DNA of 64,000 nucleotides from Micromussa lordhowensis. Its lineage: Eukaryota > Cnidaria > Anthozoa > Scleractinia > Lobophylliidae. Location of the stretch: assembly GCA_964020085.1 (NCBI GenBank), contig OZ026596.1:16417795-16481794 (forward strand), in the 5' to 3' direction. Below the pieces are notes generated by a model, which saw nothing but the letters and a program-made list of their open reading frames with translations, had not been told where the DNA came from and did no database searches. A program made the translations under genes and the position numbers. Within the stretch, counting starts at the first letter, position 1. Every line of letters begins with the position of its first letter. Positions 25,937-37,310 of this stretch are shown piece after piece.

Positions 25937-27660
25937 AAAGGACGATTAGTAGATTAGTAGAAGTTAGCAAAAAAGTCAATTAGTTCAAGGGAGCCGAAAA
26001 GACGATTAGTAGAAGGGAGCCGAAAAGACGATTAGTAGAAGGGAGCCGAATAGACGATTAGTTGAAGGGCGGCGAAAAGACGATTAGTAGACGGGCGGCG
26101 AAAAGACGATTAGAAGAAGGGCGGCGAAAAGTCGATTAGAAGAAGGGCGGCGAAAAGTCGATTAGAAGAAGGGCGGCGAAAAGTTGATTAGTAGAAGGGA
26201 GCCGAAAAGTCGATTAGTAGAAGTTAGCAGAAAAGTCGATTAGTAAAAGGGAGCCGAAAAGTCGATTAGTAGAAGGGAGCCGAGAAGTCGATTAGTAGAA
26301 GTTACCCAAAAAGTCAATTAGTAGAAGGGAGCCGAAAAGTCAATTTGTAGAAGGGAGCCGAAAAGTCGATTAGTAGAAGTAAGCCGAAAAGTCGATTAGT
26401 AGAAGAGAGCCGAAAAGTCGATTAGTAGAAGGGAGTCGAAAAGTTAATTAGTAGAAGGGAGCCGAAAAGTCGATTAGTAGAAGGGAGACGAAAAGTCGAT
26501 TAGTAGAAGGGAGCCGAAAAGTCGATTAGTAGAAGGGAGCCAAAAAGATGATTAGTAGAAGGGAGCCGAAAGGACGATTAGTAGATTAGTAGAAGTTAGC
26601 CGAAAAGTTAATTAGTAGAAGTTAGCTGAAAAGTCAATTAGTTAAAGGGAGCCGAAAATACGATTAGTAGAAGGGAGCCGAAAAGACGATTAGTAGAAGG
26701 GAGCCGAAAAGACGATTAGTTGAAGGGCGGCGAAGAGACGATTAGTAGACGGGCGGCGAAGAGACGATTAGAAGAAGGGCGGCGAAAAGTCGATTAGTAG
26801 AAGGGAGCCGAAAAGTCGATTAGTAGAAGGGAGCCGAAAAGTCGATTAGTAGAAGTTAGCCGAAAAGTCGATTAGTAAAAGGGAGCCTAAAAGTCGATTA
26901 GTAGAAGTTAGCCGAAAAGTCAATTAGTAGAAGTTAGCCGAAAAGTCGATTAGTTGAAGGGAGTTGAAAAGACGATAAGTAGAAGGGAGCCAAAAAGACG
27001 ATTAGTAGAAGGGAGCCGAAAAGACGATTAATAGAAGGTTGCCGAAAAGGTGATTAGTAGAAGAGAGCCGAAAAGAAGATTAGTAGAAGGGAGCCGAAAA
27101 GACGATTAGTAGAAGGCAGCCGAAAGGACGATTAGTAGAAGGGAGCCGAAAAGACGATTAGTACAAGGGAGCCAAAAAGACGATTAGTAGAAAGGAACCA
27201 AAATGTCGATTAGTAGAAGGGAGCCGAACAGTCGATTAGTAGAAGGAAGACGAAAAGTCGATTAGTAGAAAGGAGCCGAAAAGTCGATTAGTAGAAGATA
27301 GCCGAAAACTCGATTAGTAAAAGGGAGCCGGAAAGTCGATTAGTAGAAGGGAGCCGAAAAGTCGATTAGTAGAAGTTACCCAAAAAGTCGATTAGTAGAA
27401 TGGAGCCGAAAAGTCGATTAGTAGAAGGGAGCCGAAAAGTCGATTAGTAGAAGGGAGCCGAAAAGTCGATTAGTAGAAGTTACCCAAAAAGTCGATTAGT
27501 AGAAGGGAGCCGAAAAGTCGATTAGTAGAAGGGAGCCGAAAAGTCGATTAGTAGAGGGAAGCCGAAAAGTCGATTAGTAGAAGAGAGCTGAAAAGTCGAT
27601 TAGTAGAAGGGAGCCGAAAAGTTAATTAGAAGAAGGGAGCCGAAAAGTCGATTAGTAGAA
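25937..27660 (+). repeat. Mosaic partial higher-order copy at the end of domain II
   Basis: The segments match different parts of the 7.2-kb repeat in succession. 25937-26560 resembles 10846-11460 and 19351-19970 (CGAATAGACG, three GGGCGGCG units). 26560-26900 resembles 15450-15790. 26900-27660 resembles 21920-22650. The last part carries GAACAGTCG at 27226. The copy is cut where the sequence changes to domain III. Confidence 0.75.
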
Positions 27661-28500
27661 GGGAGCCGAAAAGACGATTAGTAGAAGGGAGCCGAAAAGA
27701 CGATTAGTAGAAGGGAGGCGAAAAGGGGATTAGTAAAAGGGAGCCGAAAAGACGATTAGTAGAAGGGAGCTGAAAAGACGATTAGTAAAAGGAGGCCGCC
27801 GAAAAGACGATTAGTAGAAGGGAGCCGCCGAAAAGACGATTAGTAGAAGGGAGCCGAGAAGACGATTAGTAAAAGGGAGCCGAAAAGACTATTAGTAGAA
27901 GGGAGCCGAAGAGACGATTAGTAGTAGGGAGCCGAAAAGGGGATTAGTAGAAGGAAGCCGAAAAGACGATTAGTAGAAGGGAGCCGCTGAAAAGACGATT
28001 GGTAGAAGGGAGCCACCGAAAAGACGATTAGTAGAAGGGAGCCAACGAAAAGACGATTAGTAGAAGGGAGCCGCCGAAAAGACGATTAGTAGAAGGGAGC
28101 CAACGAAAAGACGATTAGTAGAAGATAGCCGCCAAACAGACGATTAGTAGAAGGGAGCCGCCGAAAAGACGATTAGTAGAAGGGAGCCGCAGAAAAGACG
28201 ATTAGTAGAAGGGAGCCGCGGAAAAGTCGATTAGTAGAAGGGAGCAGAAAAGTCGATTAGTACAAGGGAGCCGAAAAGTCGATGAGTGGAGGGGACCGGA
28301 AAAGTCCATTAGTAGAAGTGAGCCGAAAAGTCGATTAGTAGAAGTTAGCCAAAAAGTCGATTAGTAGAAGGGAACCGCCGAAAAGACGATTAGTAGAAGG
28401 TTGCCGAAAAGATGATTAGTAGAAGGGAGGCAAAAAGGCGATTAGTAGAAGGGAGCCGAAAACACGATTAGGAGCCGAAAAGACAATTAGTAGAAGGGAG
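27661..28500 (+). repeat. Domain III entry block, related to 541 and 37200
   Basis: Position 27661 aligns to 541 at an offset of 27120, with one extra unit near 27890. From about 28200 it aligns better to about 37500 at an offset of 9300. Both share a shortened unit (CACGATTAGGAGCCG at about 28464 and 37764). The block is therefore a recombinant of two domain I/III lineages next to the domain II boundary. Confidence 0.75.
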
Positions 28501-29422
28501 CCACCGAAAAGACGATTAGTAAAAGGGGGCCGCCGAAAAGACGATTAGTAGAAGGAAGCTGCCGAAAAGACGATTAGTAGAAGGGAGCCGAAAAGTCTAT
28601 TAGTACAAGGGAGCCGAAAAGACGATTAGTAGAAGGGAGCGGAAAAGACGATTAGTAGAAGGGAGGCGAAAAGGGGATTAGTAAAAGGGAGCCGAAAAGA
28701 CGATTAGTAGAAGGGAGCCGAAAAGACGATTAGTAGAAGGGAGGCGAAAAGGGGATTAGTAGAAGGAAGCCGAAAAGACGATTAGTAGAAGGGAGCCGCC
28801 AAAAAGACGATTAGTAGAAGGTTGCCGAAAAGACGATTAGTAGAAGGGAGCCGAAAACACGATTAGGAGAAGGGCGCCGCCGAAAAGACGATTAGTAGAA
28901 GGGAGCCGCCGAAAAGACGATTAGTAAAAGGGGGCCGCCGAAAAGACGATTAGTAGAAGGGAGACGCCGAAAAGACAATTAGTAGAAGGGAGCCGCCAAA
29001 AAGACGATTAGTAGAAGGGAGCCGCCGAAAAGACGATTAGTAGACGGGAGCCAAAAAGTCGATTAGTACAAGGGAGCCGAAAAGACCATTAGTAGAAGGG
29101 AGCCGAAAAGACCATTAGTAGAAGGGAGCCGCCGAAAAGACGATTAGTAGAAGCGAGCCAACGAAAAGACGATTAGTAGAAGGGAGCCGCGGGAAAGACG
29201 ATTAGTAGAAGGGAGCCGCCAAAAACACGATTAGTAGAAGGGAGCCGCCGAAAAGACGATTAGTAGACGGGAGCCGAAAAGTCGATTAGTACAAGGGAGC
29301 CGAAAAGACCATTAGTAGAAGGGAGCCGAAAAGACGATTAGTAGAAGGGAGCCGCCGAAAAGACGATTAGTAGAAGCGAGCCAACGAAAAGACGATAAGT
29401 AGAAGGGAGCCGCCGAAAAGAC

Positions 29423-29834
29423 AATTAGTAGAAGGAAGCCGCCGAAAAGACGATTAGTAGAAGGAAGCCGCGGAAAAGTCGATTAGTAGAAGGGAGCCGA
29501 AAAGTCGATTAGTACAAGGGAGCCGAAAAGTCGATGAGTGGAAAGGACCGGAAAAGTCCATTAGTAGAAGTGAGCCGAAAAGTCGATTAGTAGAAGTTAG
29601 CCAAAAAGTCGATTAGTAGATGTTCGCCAATTAGTAGAAGGAAGCCGCCGAAAAGACGATTAGTAGAAGGAAGCCGCGGAAAAGTCGATTAGTAGAAGGG
29701 AGCCGAAAAGTCGATTAGTACAAGGGAGCCGAAAAGTCGATGAGTGGAAAGGACCGGAAAAGTCCATTAGTAGAAGTGAGCCGAAAAGTCGATTAGTAGA
29801 AGTTAGCCAAAAAGTCGATTAGCAGATGTTCGCC
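29423..29834 (+). repeat. 206-bp direct tandem duplication, out of register
   Basis: 29423-29628 is repeated at 29629-29834. Both end in GATGTTCGCC (starts 29619 and 29825). The join reads GTTCGCC directly followed by AATTAGTAG, so the GAAAAGAC part of a unit is missing. 206 cannot be made from whole 26- and 29-bp units. The second copy has AGCAGATG where the first has AGTAGATG. Confidence 0.9.
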
Positions 29835-30141
29835 GAAAAGTCGATTAGTAGAAGTTAGCCGAAAAGCCAATTAGTAGAAGTTAGCCGAAAAGTCCATTAG
29901 TAGAAGGGAGCCGAAAAGTCGATTAGTAGAAGTTAGCCAAAAAGTCGATTAGTAGAAGGGAGCCGCGGAAAAGTCGATTAGTAGAAGGGAGCCGAAAAGT
30001 CGATTAGTACAAGGGAGCCGAAAAGTCGATGAGTGGAAGAGACCGGAAAAGTCCATTAGTAGAAGTGAGCCGAAAAGTCGATTAGTAGAAGTTAGCCAAA
30101 AAGTCGATTAGTAGAAGGGAGCCGCCGAAAAGACGATTAGT

Positions 30142-33100
30142 AAAAGGGAGCCGAAAAGACGATTAGTAGAAGGGAGCTGAAAAGACGATTAGTAAAAGGG
30201 GGCCGCCGAAAAGACGATTAGTAGAAGGGAGCCGCCGAAAAGACGATTAGTATAAGGGAGCCGCCGAAAAGACGATTAGTAGAAAGGAGCCAACGAAAAG
30301 GCGATTAGTAGAAGGGAGCCGCCGAAAAGACGATTAGGAGAAGGGAACCGCCGAAAAGACGATTAGTAGAAGGGAGCCGCCGAAAAGACGATTAGTAGAA
30401 GGGAGGCGAAAAGGCGATTAGTAGAAGGGAGCCGAAAACACGATTAGGAGAAGGGAGCCGCCGAAAACACGATTAGTAGAAGGGAGCCGCCGAAAAGACG
30501 ATTAGTAAAAGGGGGCCGCCGAAAAGACAATGAGTAGAAGGGAGCCGCAGAAAAGACGATTAGTAAAAGGGGGCCGCCGAAAAGACAATTAGTAGAAGGG
30601 AGCCGCCAAAAAGACGATTAGTAGAAGGGAGCCGCCGAAAAGACGATTAGTAGAAGGGAGCCGAAAACTCGATTAGTACAAGGGAGCCGAAAAGACGATT
30701 AGTAGAAGGGAGCCGAAAAGACGATTAGTAGAAGGGAGGCGAAAAGGGGATTAGTAAAAGGGAGCCGAAAAGACGATTAGTAGAAGGGAGCTGAAAAGAC
30801 GATTAGTAAAAGGAGGCCGCCGAAAAGACGATTAGTAGAAGGGAGCCGCCGAAAAGACGATTAGTAGAAGGGAGCCGAGAAGACGATTAGTAGAAGGGAG
30901 CCGAAAAGACGATTAGTAGTAGGGAGCCGAAAAGGGGATTAGTAGAAGGAAGCCGAAAAGACGATTAGTAGAAGGGAGCCGCTGAAAAGACGATTGGTAG
31001 AAGGGAGCCACCGAAAAGACGATTAGTAGAAGGGAGCCAACGAAAAGACGATTAGTAGAAGGGAGCCGCCGAAAAGACGATTAGTAGAAGGGAGCCGCCG
31101 AAAAGAGGATTAGTAGAAGGGAGCCGCGGAAAAGTCGATTAGTACAAGGGAGCCGAAAAGTCGATGAGTGGAAGGGACCAGAAAAGTCCATTAGTAGAAG
31201 TGAGCCGAAAAGTCGATTAGTGGAAGTTAGCCAAAAGTCGATTAGTAGATGTTCGCCGAAAAGTCGATTAGTAGAAGTTAGCCGAAAAGCCGATTAGTAG
31301 AAGTTAGCCGAAAAGTCCATTAGTAGAAGGGAGCCGAAAAGTCGATTAGTAGAAGTTAGCCAAAAAGTCGATTAGTAGAAGGGAGCCAAAAACTCGATTA
31401 GTAGAAGGGAGCCGAAAAGTCGATTAGTAGAAGGGAGCCGAAAAGTCGATTAGTAGAAGGGAGCCGAAAAGTCGATTAGTAGAAGGGAGCCGAAAAGACG
31501 ATTAGGAGAAGGGAGCCAAAAAGACGATTAGTAGAAGGTAGCCGAAAAGACGATTAGTAGAAGGGAGCCGAAAAGACGATTAGTAGAAGGGAGCCGCAAA
31601 GACGATTAGTAGAAGGGAGCCGCAAAGATGATTAGTAGAAGGTAGCCGAAAACACAATTAGTAGAAGGGAGCCGATAAGACGATTAGTAGAAGTTAGCCG
31701 AAAAGACAATTAGTAGAAGGGAGCCGAGAAACCGATTAGTAGAAGGGAGCCGCCGAAGAGACGATTAGTAGAAGGGAGCCGCCGAAAAGACGATTAGTAG
31801 AAGGGAGCCGAAAAAATGATTAGTAGAAGGGAGGCGAAAAGGCGATTAGTAGAAGGGAGCCAAAAACACGATGAGTAGAAGGGAGCCGCCGAAAAGACGA
31901 TTAGTAAAAAGGGAGCCGCCGAGAAGACAATTAGTAGAAGGGAGCCGCCAAAAAGACGATTAGTAGAAGGGAGCCGAAAAAATGATTAGTAGAAGGGAGG
32001 CGAAAAGGCGATTAGTAGAAGGGAGCCAAAAACACGATGAGTAGAAGGGAGCCGCCGAAAAGACGATTAGTAAAAAGGGAGCCGCCGAGAAGACAATTAG
32101 TAGAAGGGAGCCGCCGAAAAGACGATTAGTAGAAGGGAGCCGCCGAAAAGACGATTAGTAGAAGCGAGCGAACGAAAAGACGATTAGTAGAAGGGAGCCG
32201 CCGAAAAGACGATTAGTAGAAGGTTGCCGAAAAGACGATTAGTAGAAGGGAGGCGAAAAGGCAATTAGTAGAAGGGAGCCGAAAACACGATTAGGACAAG
32301 GGAGCCGCAGAAAAGACGATTAGTAGAAGGGAGCCGCCGAAAAGACGATTAGTAAAAGGGGGCCGCCGAAAAGACGATTAGTAGAAGGGAGCCGCCGAAA
32401 AGACAATTAGTAGAAGGGAGCCGCCAAAAAGACGATTAATAGAAGGGAGCCGCCGAAAAGACGATTAGTAGACGGGAGCCGAAAAGTCGATTAGTACAAG
32501 GGGGCCGAAAAGACCATTAGTAGAAGGGAACCGAAGAGATGATTAGTAGAAGGGAGCCACCGAAAAGACGATTAGTAGAAGCGAGCCAACGAAAAGACGA
32601 TTAGTAGAAGGGAACCGCCGAAAAGACCATTAGTAGAAGGGAGCCGCCAAAAAGACGATTAGTAGAAGGGAGCCGCAGAAAAGACGATTAGTAGATGGGA
32701 GCCGAAAAGTCGATTAGTACAAGGGAGCCGCAAAGACCATTAGTAGAAGGGAGCCGAAAAGACGATTAGTAGAAGGGAGCCGCCGAAAAGACGATTAGTA
32801 GAAGCGAGCCAACGAAAAGACGATTAGTAGAAGGGAGCCGCCGAAAAGACGATTAGTAGAAGGGAGCCGCCGAAAAGACGATTAGTAGAAGGGAGCCGCC
32901 AAAAAGACGATTAGTAGAAGGGAGCCGCGGAAAAGTCGATTAGTAGAAGGGAGCCGAAAAGTCGATTAGTACAAGGGAGCCGAAAAGTCGATGAGTGGAA
33001 AAGACCGGAAAAGTCCATTAGTAGAAGTGAGCCGAAAAGTCGATAAGTAGAAGTTAGCCAAAAAGTCGATTAGTAGAAGTTAGCTGAAAAGTCCATTAGT

Positions 33101-36100
33101 AGAAGGGAGCCGAAAAGTCGATTAGTAGAAGTTAGCCAAAAAGTCGATTAGTAGAAGGGAGCCAAAAACTCGATAAGTAGAAGGGAGCCGAAAAGACAAT
33201 TAGTAGAAGGGAGCCGAGAAACCGATTAGTAGAAGGGAGCCGCCGAAGAGACGATTAGTAGAAGGGAGCCGCCGAAAAGACGATTAGTAGAAGGGAGCCG
33301 AAAAAATGATTAGTAGAAGGGAGGCGAAAAGGCGATTAGTAGAAGGGAGCCAAAAACACGATTAGTAGAAGGGAGCCGCCGAAAAGACGATTAGTAAAAA
33401 GGGAGCCGCCGAGAAGACAATTAGTAGAAGGGAGCCGCCAAAAAGACGATTAGTAGAAAGGAGCCGAAAAGACGATTAGTAAAAGGGAGCCGAAAAGACG
33501 ATTAGTAGAAGGGAGTCGAAAAGACGATTAGTAGAAGGGAGGCGAAAAGGGGATTAGTAGAAGGAAGCCGAAAAGACGATTAGTAGAAGGGAGCCGCCAA
33601 AAAGACGATTAGTAGAAGGGAGCCGCCGAAAAGACGATTAGTACAAGGGAGCCGCCGAAAAGACGATTAGTAGAAGGGAGCCGCCGAAGAGACGATTAGT
33701 AGAAGGGAGCCGCGGAAAAGTCGATTAGTACAAGGGAGCCGAAAAGTCGATGAGTGGAAGGGACCGGAAAAGTTTATTAGTAGAAGGGAGCCGAAAAGTC
33801 GATTAGTAGAAGTTAGCCAAAAAGTCGATTAGTAGATGTTCGCCGAAAAGTCCATTAGTAAAAGGGAGCCGAAAAGTCGATTAGTAGAAGTTAGCCAAAA
33901 AGCCGATTAGTAAAAGGGAGCCAAAAACTCCATTAGTAGAATGGAGCCGAAAAGTCGATTAGTAGAAGGGAGCCGAAAAGTCGATTGGTAGAAGAGCGCT
34001 GAAAAGTCGATTAGTAGAAGTTTGCCGAAAAGTCGATTAGTGGAAGGGAGCCGAAAAGACGATTAGGAGAAGAGAGCCGAAAAGACGATTAGTAGAAGGT
34101 AGCCGAAAAGACGATTAGTAGAAGGAAGCCGCCGAAAAGACGATTAGTACAAGGGAGCCGCCGAAAAGACGATTAGTAGAAGGGAGCCGCCGAAGAGACG
34201 ATTAGTAGAAGGGAGCCGCGGAAAAGTCGATTAGTACAAGGGAGCCGAAAAGTCGATGAGTGGAAGGGACCGGAAAAGTTTATTAGTAGAAGGGAGCCGA
34301 AAAGTCGATTAGTAGAAGTTAGCCAAAAAGTCGATTAGTAGATGTTCGCCGAAAAGTCGATTAGTAGAAGTTAGCCGAAAAGCAGATTAGTAGAAGTTAG
34401 CCGAAAAGTCCATTAGTAAAAGGGAGCCGAAAAGTCGATTAGTAGAAGTTAGCCAAAAAGCCGATTAGTAAAAGGGAGCCAAAAACTCCATTAGTAGAAT
34501 GGAGCCGAAAAGTCGATTAGTAGAAGGGAGCCGAAAAGTCGATTGGTAGAAGAGCGCCGAAAAGTCGATTAGTAGAAGGGAGCCGAAAAGACGATTAGGA
34601 GAAGAGAGCCGAAAAGACGATTAGTAGAAGGTAGCCGAAAAGACGATTAGTAGAAGGGAGCCGAAAAGACGATTAGTACAAGGGAGCCGCAAAGACGATC
34701 AGTAGAAGGGAGCCGCAAAGACGATTAGTAGAACGTACCCGAAAACACAATTAGTAGAAGGGAGGCGAAAAGACGATTAGTAGAAGTTAGCCCAAAAGAC
34801 GATTAGTAGAAGGGAGCCGCCGAAAAGACGATTAGTAGAAGGGAGCCGAAAAAACGATTAGTAGAAGGGAGGCGAAAAGGGGATTAGTAGAAGGGAGCCA
34901 CCGAAAAGACGATTAGTAGAAGGGAGCCGCCGAAAAGACGATTAGTAGAAGGGAGCCGAAAAGACGATTAGTAAAAGGGAGCCGAAAAGACGATTAGTAG
35001 AAGGGAGCCGAAAAGACGATTAGTAGAAGGGAGGCGAAAAGGGGATTAGTAGAAGGAACCCAAAAAGACGATTAGTAGAAGGGAGCCGCCGAAAAGACGA
35101 TTAGTAGAAGGGAGCCGCCGAAAAGACGATTAGTAGAAGTGGGCCAATGAAAAGACGATTAGTAGAAGGGAGCCGCTGAAAAGACGATTAGTAGAAGGGA
35201 GCCGCCAAAAAGACGATTAGTAGAAGGGAGCCGCGGAAAAGTCGATTAGTACAAAGGAGCCGAAAAGTCGATGAGTGGAAAAGACCGGAAAAGTCCATTA
35301 GTAGAAGTGAGCCGAAAAGTCGATAAGTAGAAGTTAGCCAAAAAGTCGATTAGTAGATGTTCGCCGAAAAGTCGATTAGTAGAAGTTAGCTGAAAAGTCC
35401 ATTAGTAGAAGGGAGCCGAAAAGTCGATTAGTAGAAGTTAGCCAAAAAGTCGATTAGTAGAAGGGAGCCAAAAACTCGATAAGTAGAAGGGAGCCGAAAA
35501 GACAATTAGTAGAAGGGAGCCGAGAAACCGATTAGTAGAAGGGAGCCGCCGAAGAGACGATTAGTAGAAGGGAGCCGCCGAAAAGACGATTAGTAGAAGG
35601 GAGCCGAAAAAATGATTAGTAGAAGGGAGGCGAAAAGGCGATTAGTAGAAGGGAGCCAAAAACACGATTAGTAGAAGGGAGCCGCCGAAAAGACGATTAG
35701 TAAAAAGGGAGCCGCCGAGAAGACAATTAGTAGAAGGGAGCCGCCAAAAAGACGATTAGTAGAAGGGAGCCGAAAAGACGATTAGTAAAAGGGAGCCGAA
35801 AAGACGATTAGTAGAAGGGAGTCGAAAAGACGATTAGTAGAAGGGAGGCGAAAAGGGGATTAGTAGAAGGAAGCCGAAAAGACGATTAGTAGAAGGGAGC
35901 CGCCAAAAAGACGATTAGTAGAAGGGAGCCGCCGAAAAGACGATTAGTACAAGGGAGCCGCCGAAAAGACGATTAGTAGAAGGGAGCCGCCGAAGAGACG
36001 ATTAGTAGAAGGGAGCCGCGGAAAAGTCGATTAGTACAAGGGAGCCGAAAAGTCGATGAGTGGAAGGGACCGGAAAAGTTTATTAGTAGAAGGGAGCCGA

Positions 36101-37310
36101 AAAGTCGATTAGTAGAAGTTAGCCAAAAAGTCGATTAGTAGATGTTCGCCGAAAAGTCGATTAGTAGAAGTTAGCCGAAAAGTCCATTAGTAAAAGGGAG
36201 CCGAAAAGTCGATTAGTAGAAGTTAGCCAAAAAGCCGATTAGTAAAAGGGAGCCAAAAACTCCATTAGTAGAATGGAGCCGAAAAGTCGATTAGTAGAAG
36301 GGAGCCGAAAAGTCGATTGGTAGAAGAGCGCCGAAAAGTCGATTAGTAGAAGTTAGCCGAAAAGTCGATTAGTAGAAGGGAGCCGAAAAGACGATTAGGA
36401 GAAGAGAGCCGAAAAGACGATTAGTAGAAGGTAGCCGAAAAGACGATTAGTAGAAGGGAGCCGCCGAAAAGACGATTAGTACAAGGGAGCCGCCTAAAAG
36501 ACGATTAGTAGAAGGGAGCCGCCGAAGAGACGATTAGTAGAAGGGAGCCGCGGAAAAGTCGATTAGTACAAGGGAGCCGAAAAGTCGATGAGTGGAAGGG
36601 ACCGGAAAAGTTTATTAGTAGAAGGGAGCCGAAAAGTCGATTAGTAGAAGTTAGCCAAAAAGTCGATTAGTAGATGTTCGCCGAAAAGTCGATTAGTAGA
36701 AGTTAGCCGAAAAGCAGATTAGTAGAAGTTAGCCGAAAAGTCCATTAGTAAAAGGGAGCCGAAAAGTCGATTAGTAGAAGTTAGCCAAAAAGGCGATTAG
36801 TAAAAGGGAGCCAAAAACTCCATTAGTAGAATGGAGCCGAAAAGTCGATTAGTAGAAGGGAGCCGAAAAGTCGATTGGTAGAAGAGCGCCGAAAAGTCGA
36901 TTAGTAGAAGTTAGCCGAAAAGTCGATTAGTAGAAGGGAACCGAAAAGACGATTAGGAGAAGAGAGCCGAAAAGACGATTAGTAGAAGGTAGCCGAAAAG
37001 ACGATTAGTAGAAGGGAGCCGAGAAACCGATTAGTAGAACAGAGCCGCCGAAGAGACGATTAGTAGAAGGGAGCCGCCGAAAAGACGATTAGTAGAAGGG
37101 AGCCGAAAAAACGATTAGTAGAAGGGAGGCGAAAAGGGGATTAGTAGAAGGGAGCCGCCGAAAAGACGATAAGTAGAAGGGAGCCGCCGAAAAGACGATT
37201 AGTAGAAGGGAGCCAAAAAGACGATTAGTAAAAGGGAGCCGAAAAGACGATTAGTAGAAGGGAGCCGAAAAGACGATTAGTAGAAGGGAGGCGAAAAGGG
37301 GATTAGTAGA
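30142..37310 (+). repeat. 7.2-kb segmental duplication, copy 2
   Basis: This is the direct-repeat partner of 1-7195, at offset 30141 and then 30115. It lacks one T-type unit near 34560 that is present near 4420 in the other copy. Domain II and about 2.5 kb of domain III separate the two copies. Sequence to the right of the match (37310-37660) is only patchily similar to 7195-7500, so the exchange limit lies close to 37310. Confidence 0.93.

Larger units (their letters stand above)
9461..26601 (+). repeat. Dispersed 34-bp units with doubled ATTAGTAG (11 copies)
   Basis: A rare unit reads GAAAGGACG, ATTAGTAG, ATTAGTAG, AAGTTAG, which is the 26-mer with an 8-bp internal duplication. Starts are at about 9461, 10846, 15456, 16322, 16668, 19351, 22819, 23685, 24761, 25937 and 26568. 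All lie in domain II. The one at 15456 has GAAACGACG and the one at 23685 has ATTAGAAG in the second half. The span covers the first to the last copy and is not continuous. Confidence 0.85.
9600..26790 (+). repeat. Dispersed GGGCGGCG clusters, domain II only
   Basis: Short runs of two to six 26-mers have GGGCGGCG in place of GGGAGCCG, usually with ATTAGAAGAAGG in the tail. Clusters are near 9600-9690, 10260-10420, 11000-11120, 11650-11830, 12840-12990, 15600-15680, 16800-16870, 18715-18870, 19500-19630, 20155-20330, 22975-23045, 24890-24930, 26060-26190 and 26720-26790. Each has three CpG sites per unit. They act as phase markers within the higher-order repeat. The span is not continuous. Confidence 0.83.
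9377..27660 (+). repeat. Domain II: pure 26-bp satellite without 29-bp units
   Basis: No GCCGCCG unit was seen between about 9360 and 27790. T-type units (GTCGATT) dominate, with tails GGGAGCC, GTTAGCC or GTTACCC, plus short runs of A-type 26-mers (for example 16085-16215). Landmark spacings fit a 26-bp ruler: 9461 to 16668 is 7207 = 276x26 + 4x8 - 1, and 24187 to 27226 is 3039 = 116x26 + 3x8 - 1. The +8 terms are 34-bp units and the -1 terms are units one base short (near 10427, 18890 and 25910). Clusters of a GGGCGGCG variant occur only here. The right edge is sharp: the last GTCG of the block is at 27647 and the sequence from 27661 matches domain I. Confidence 0.92.
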
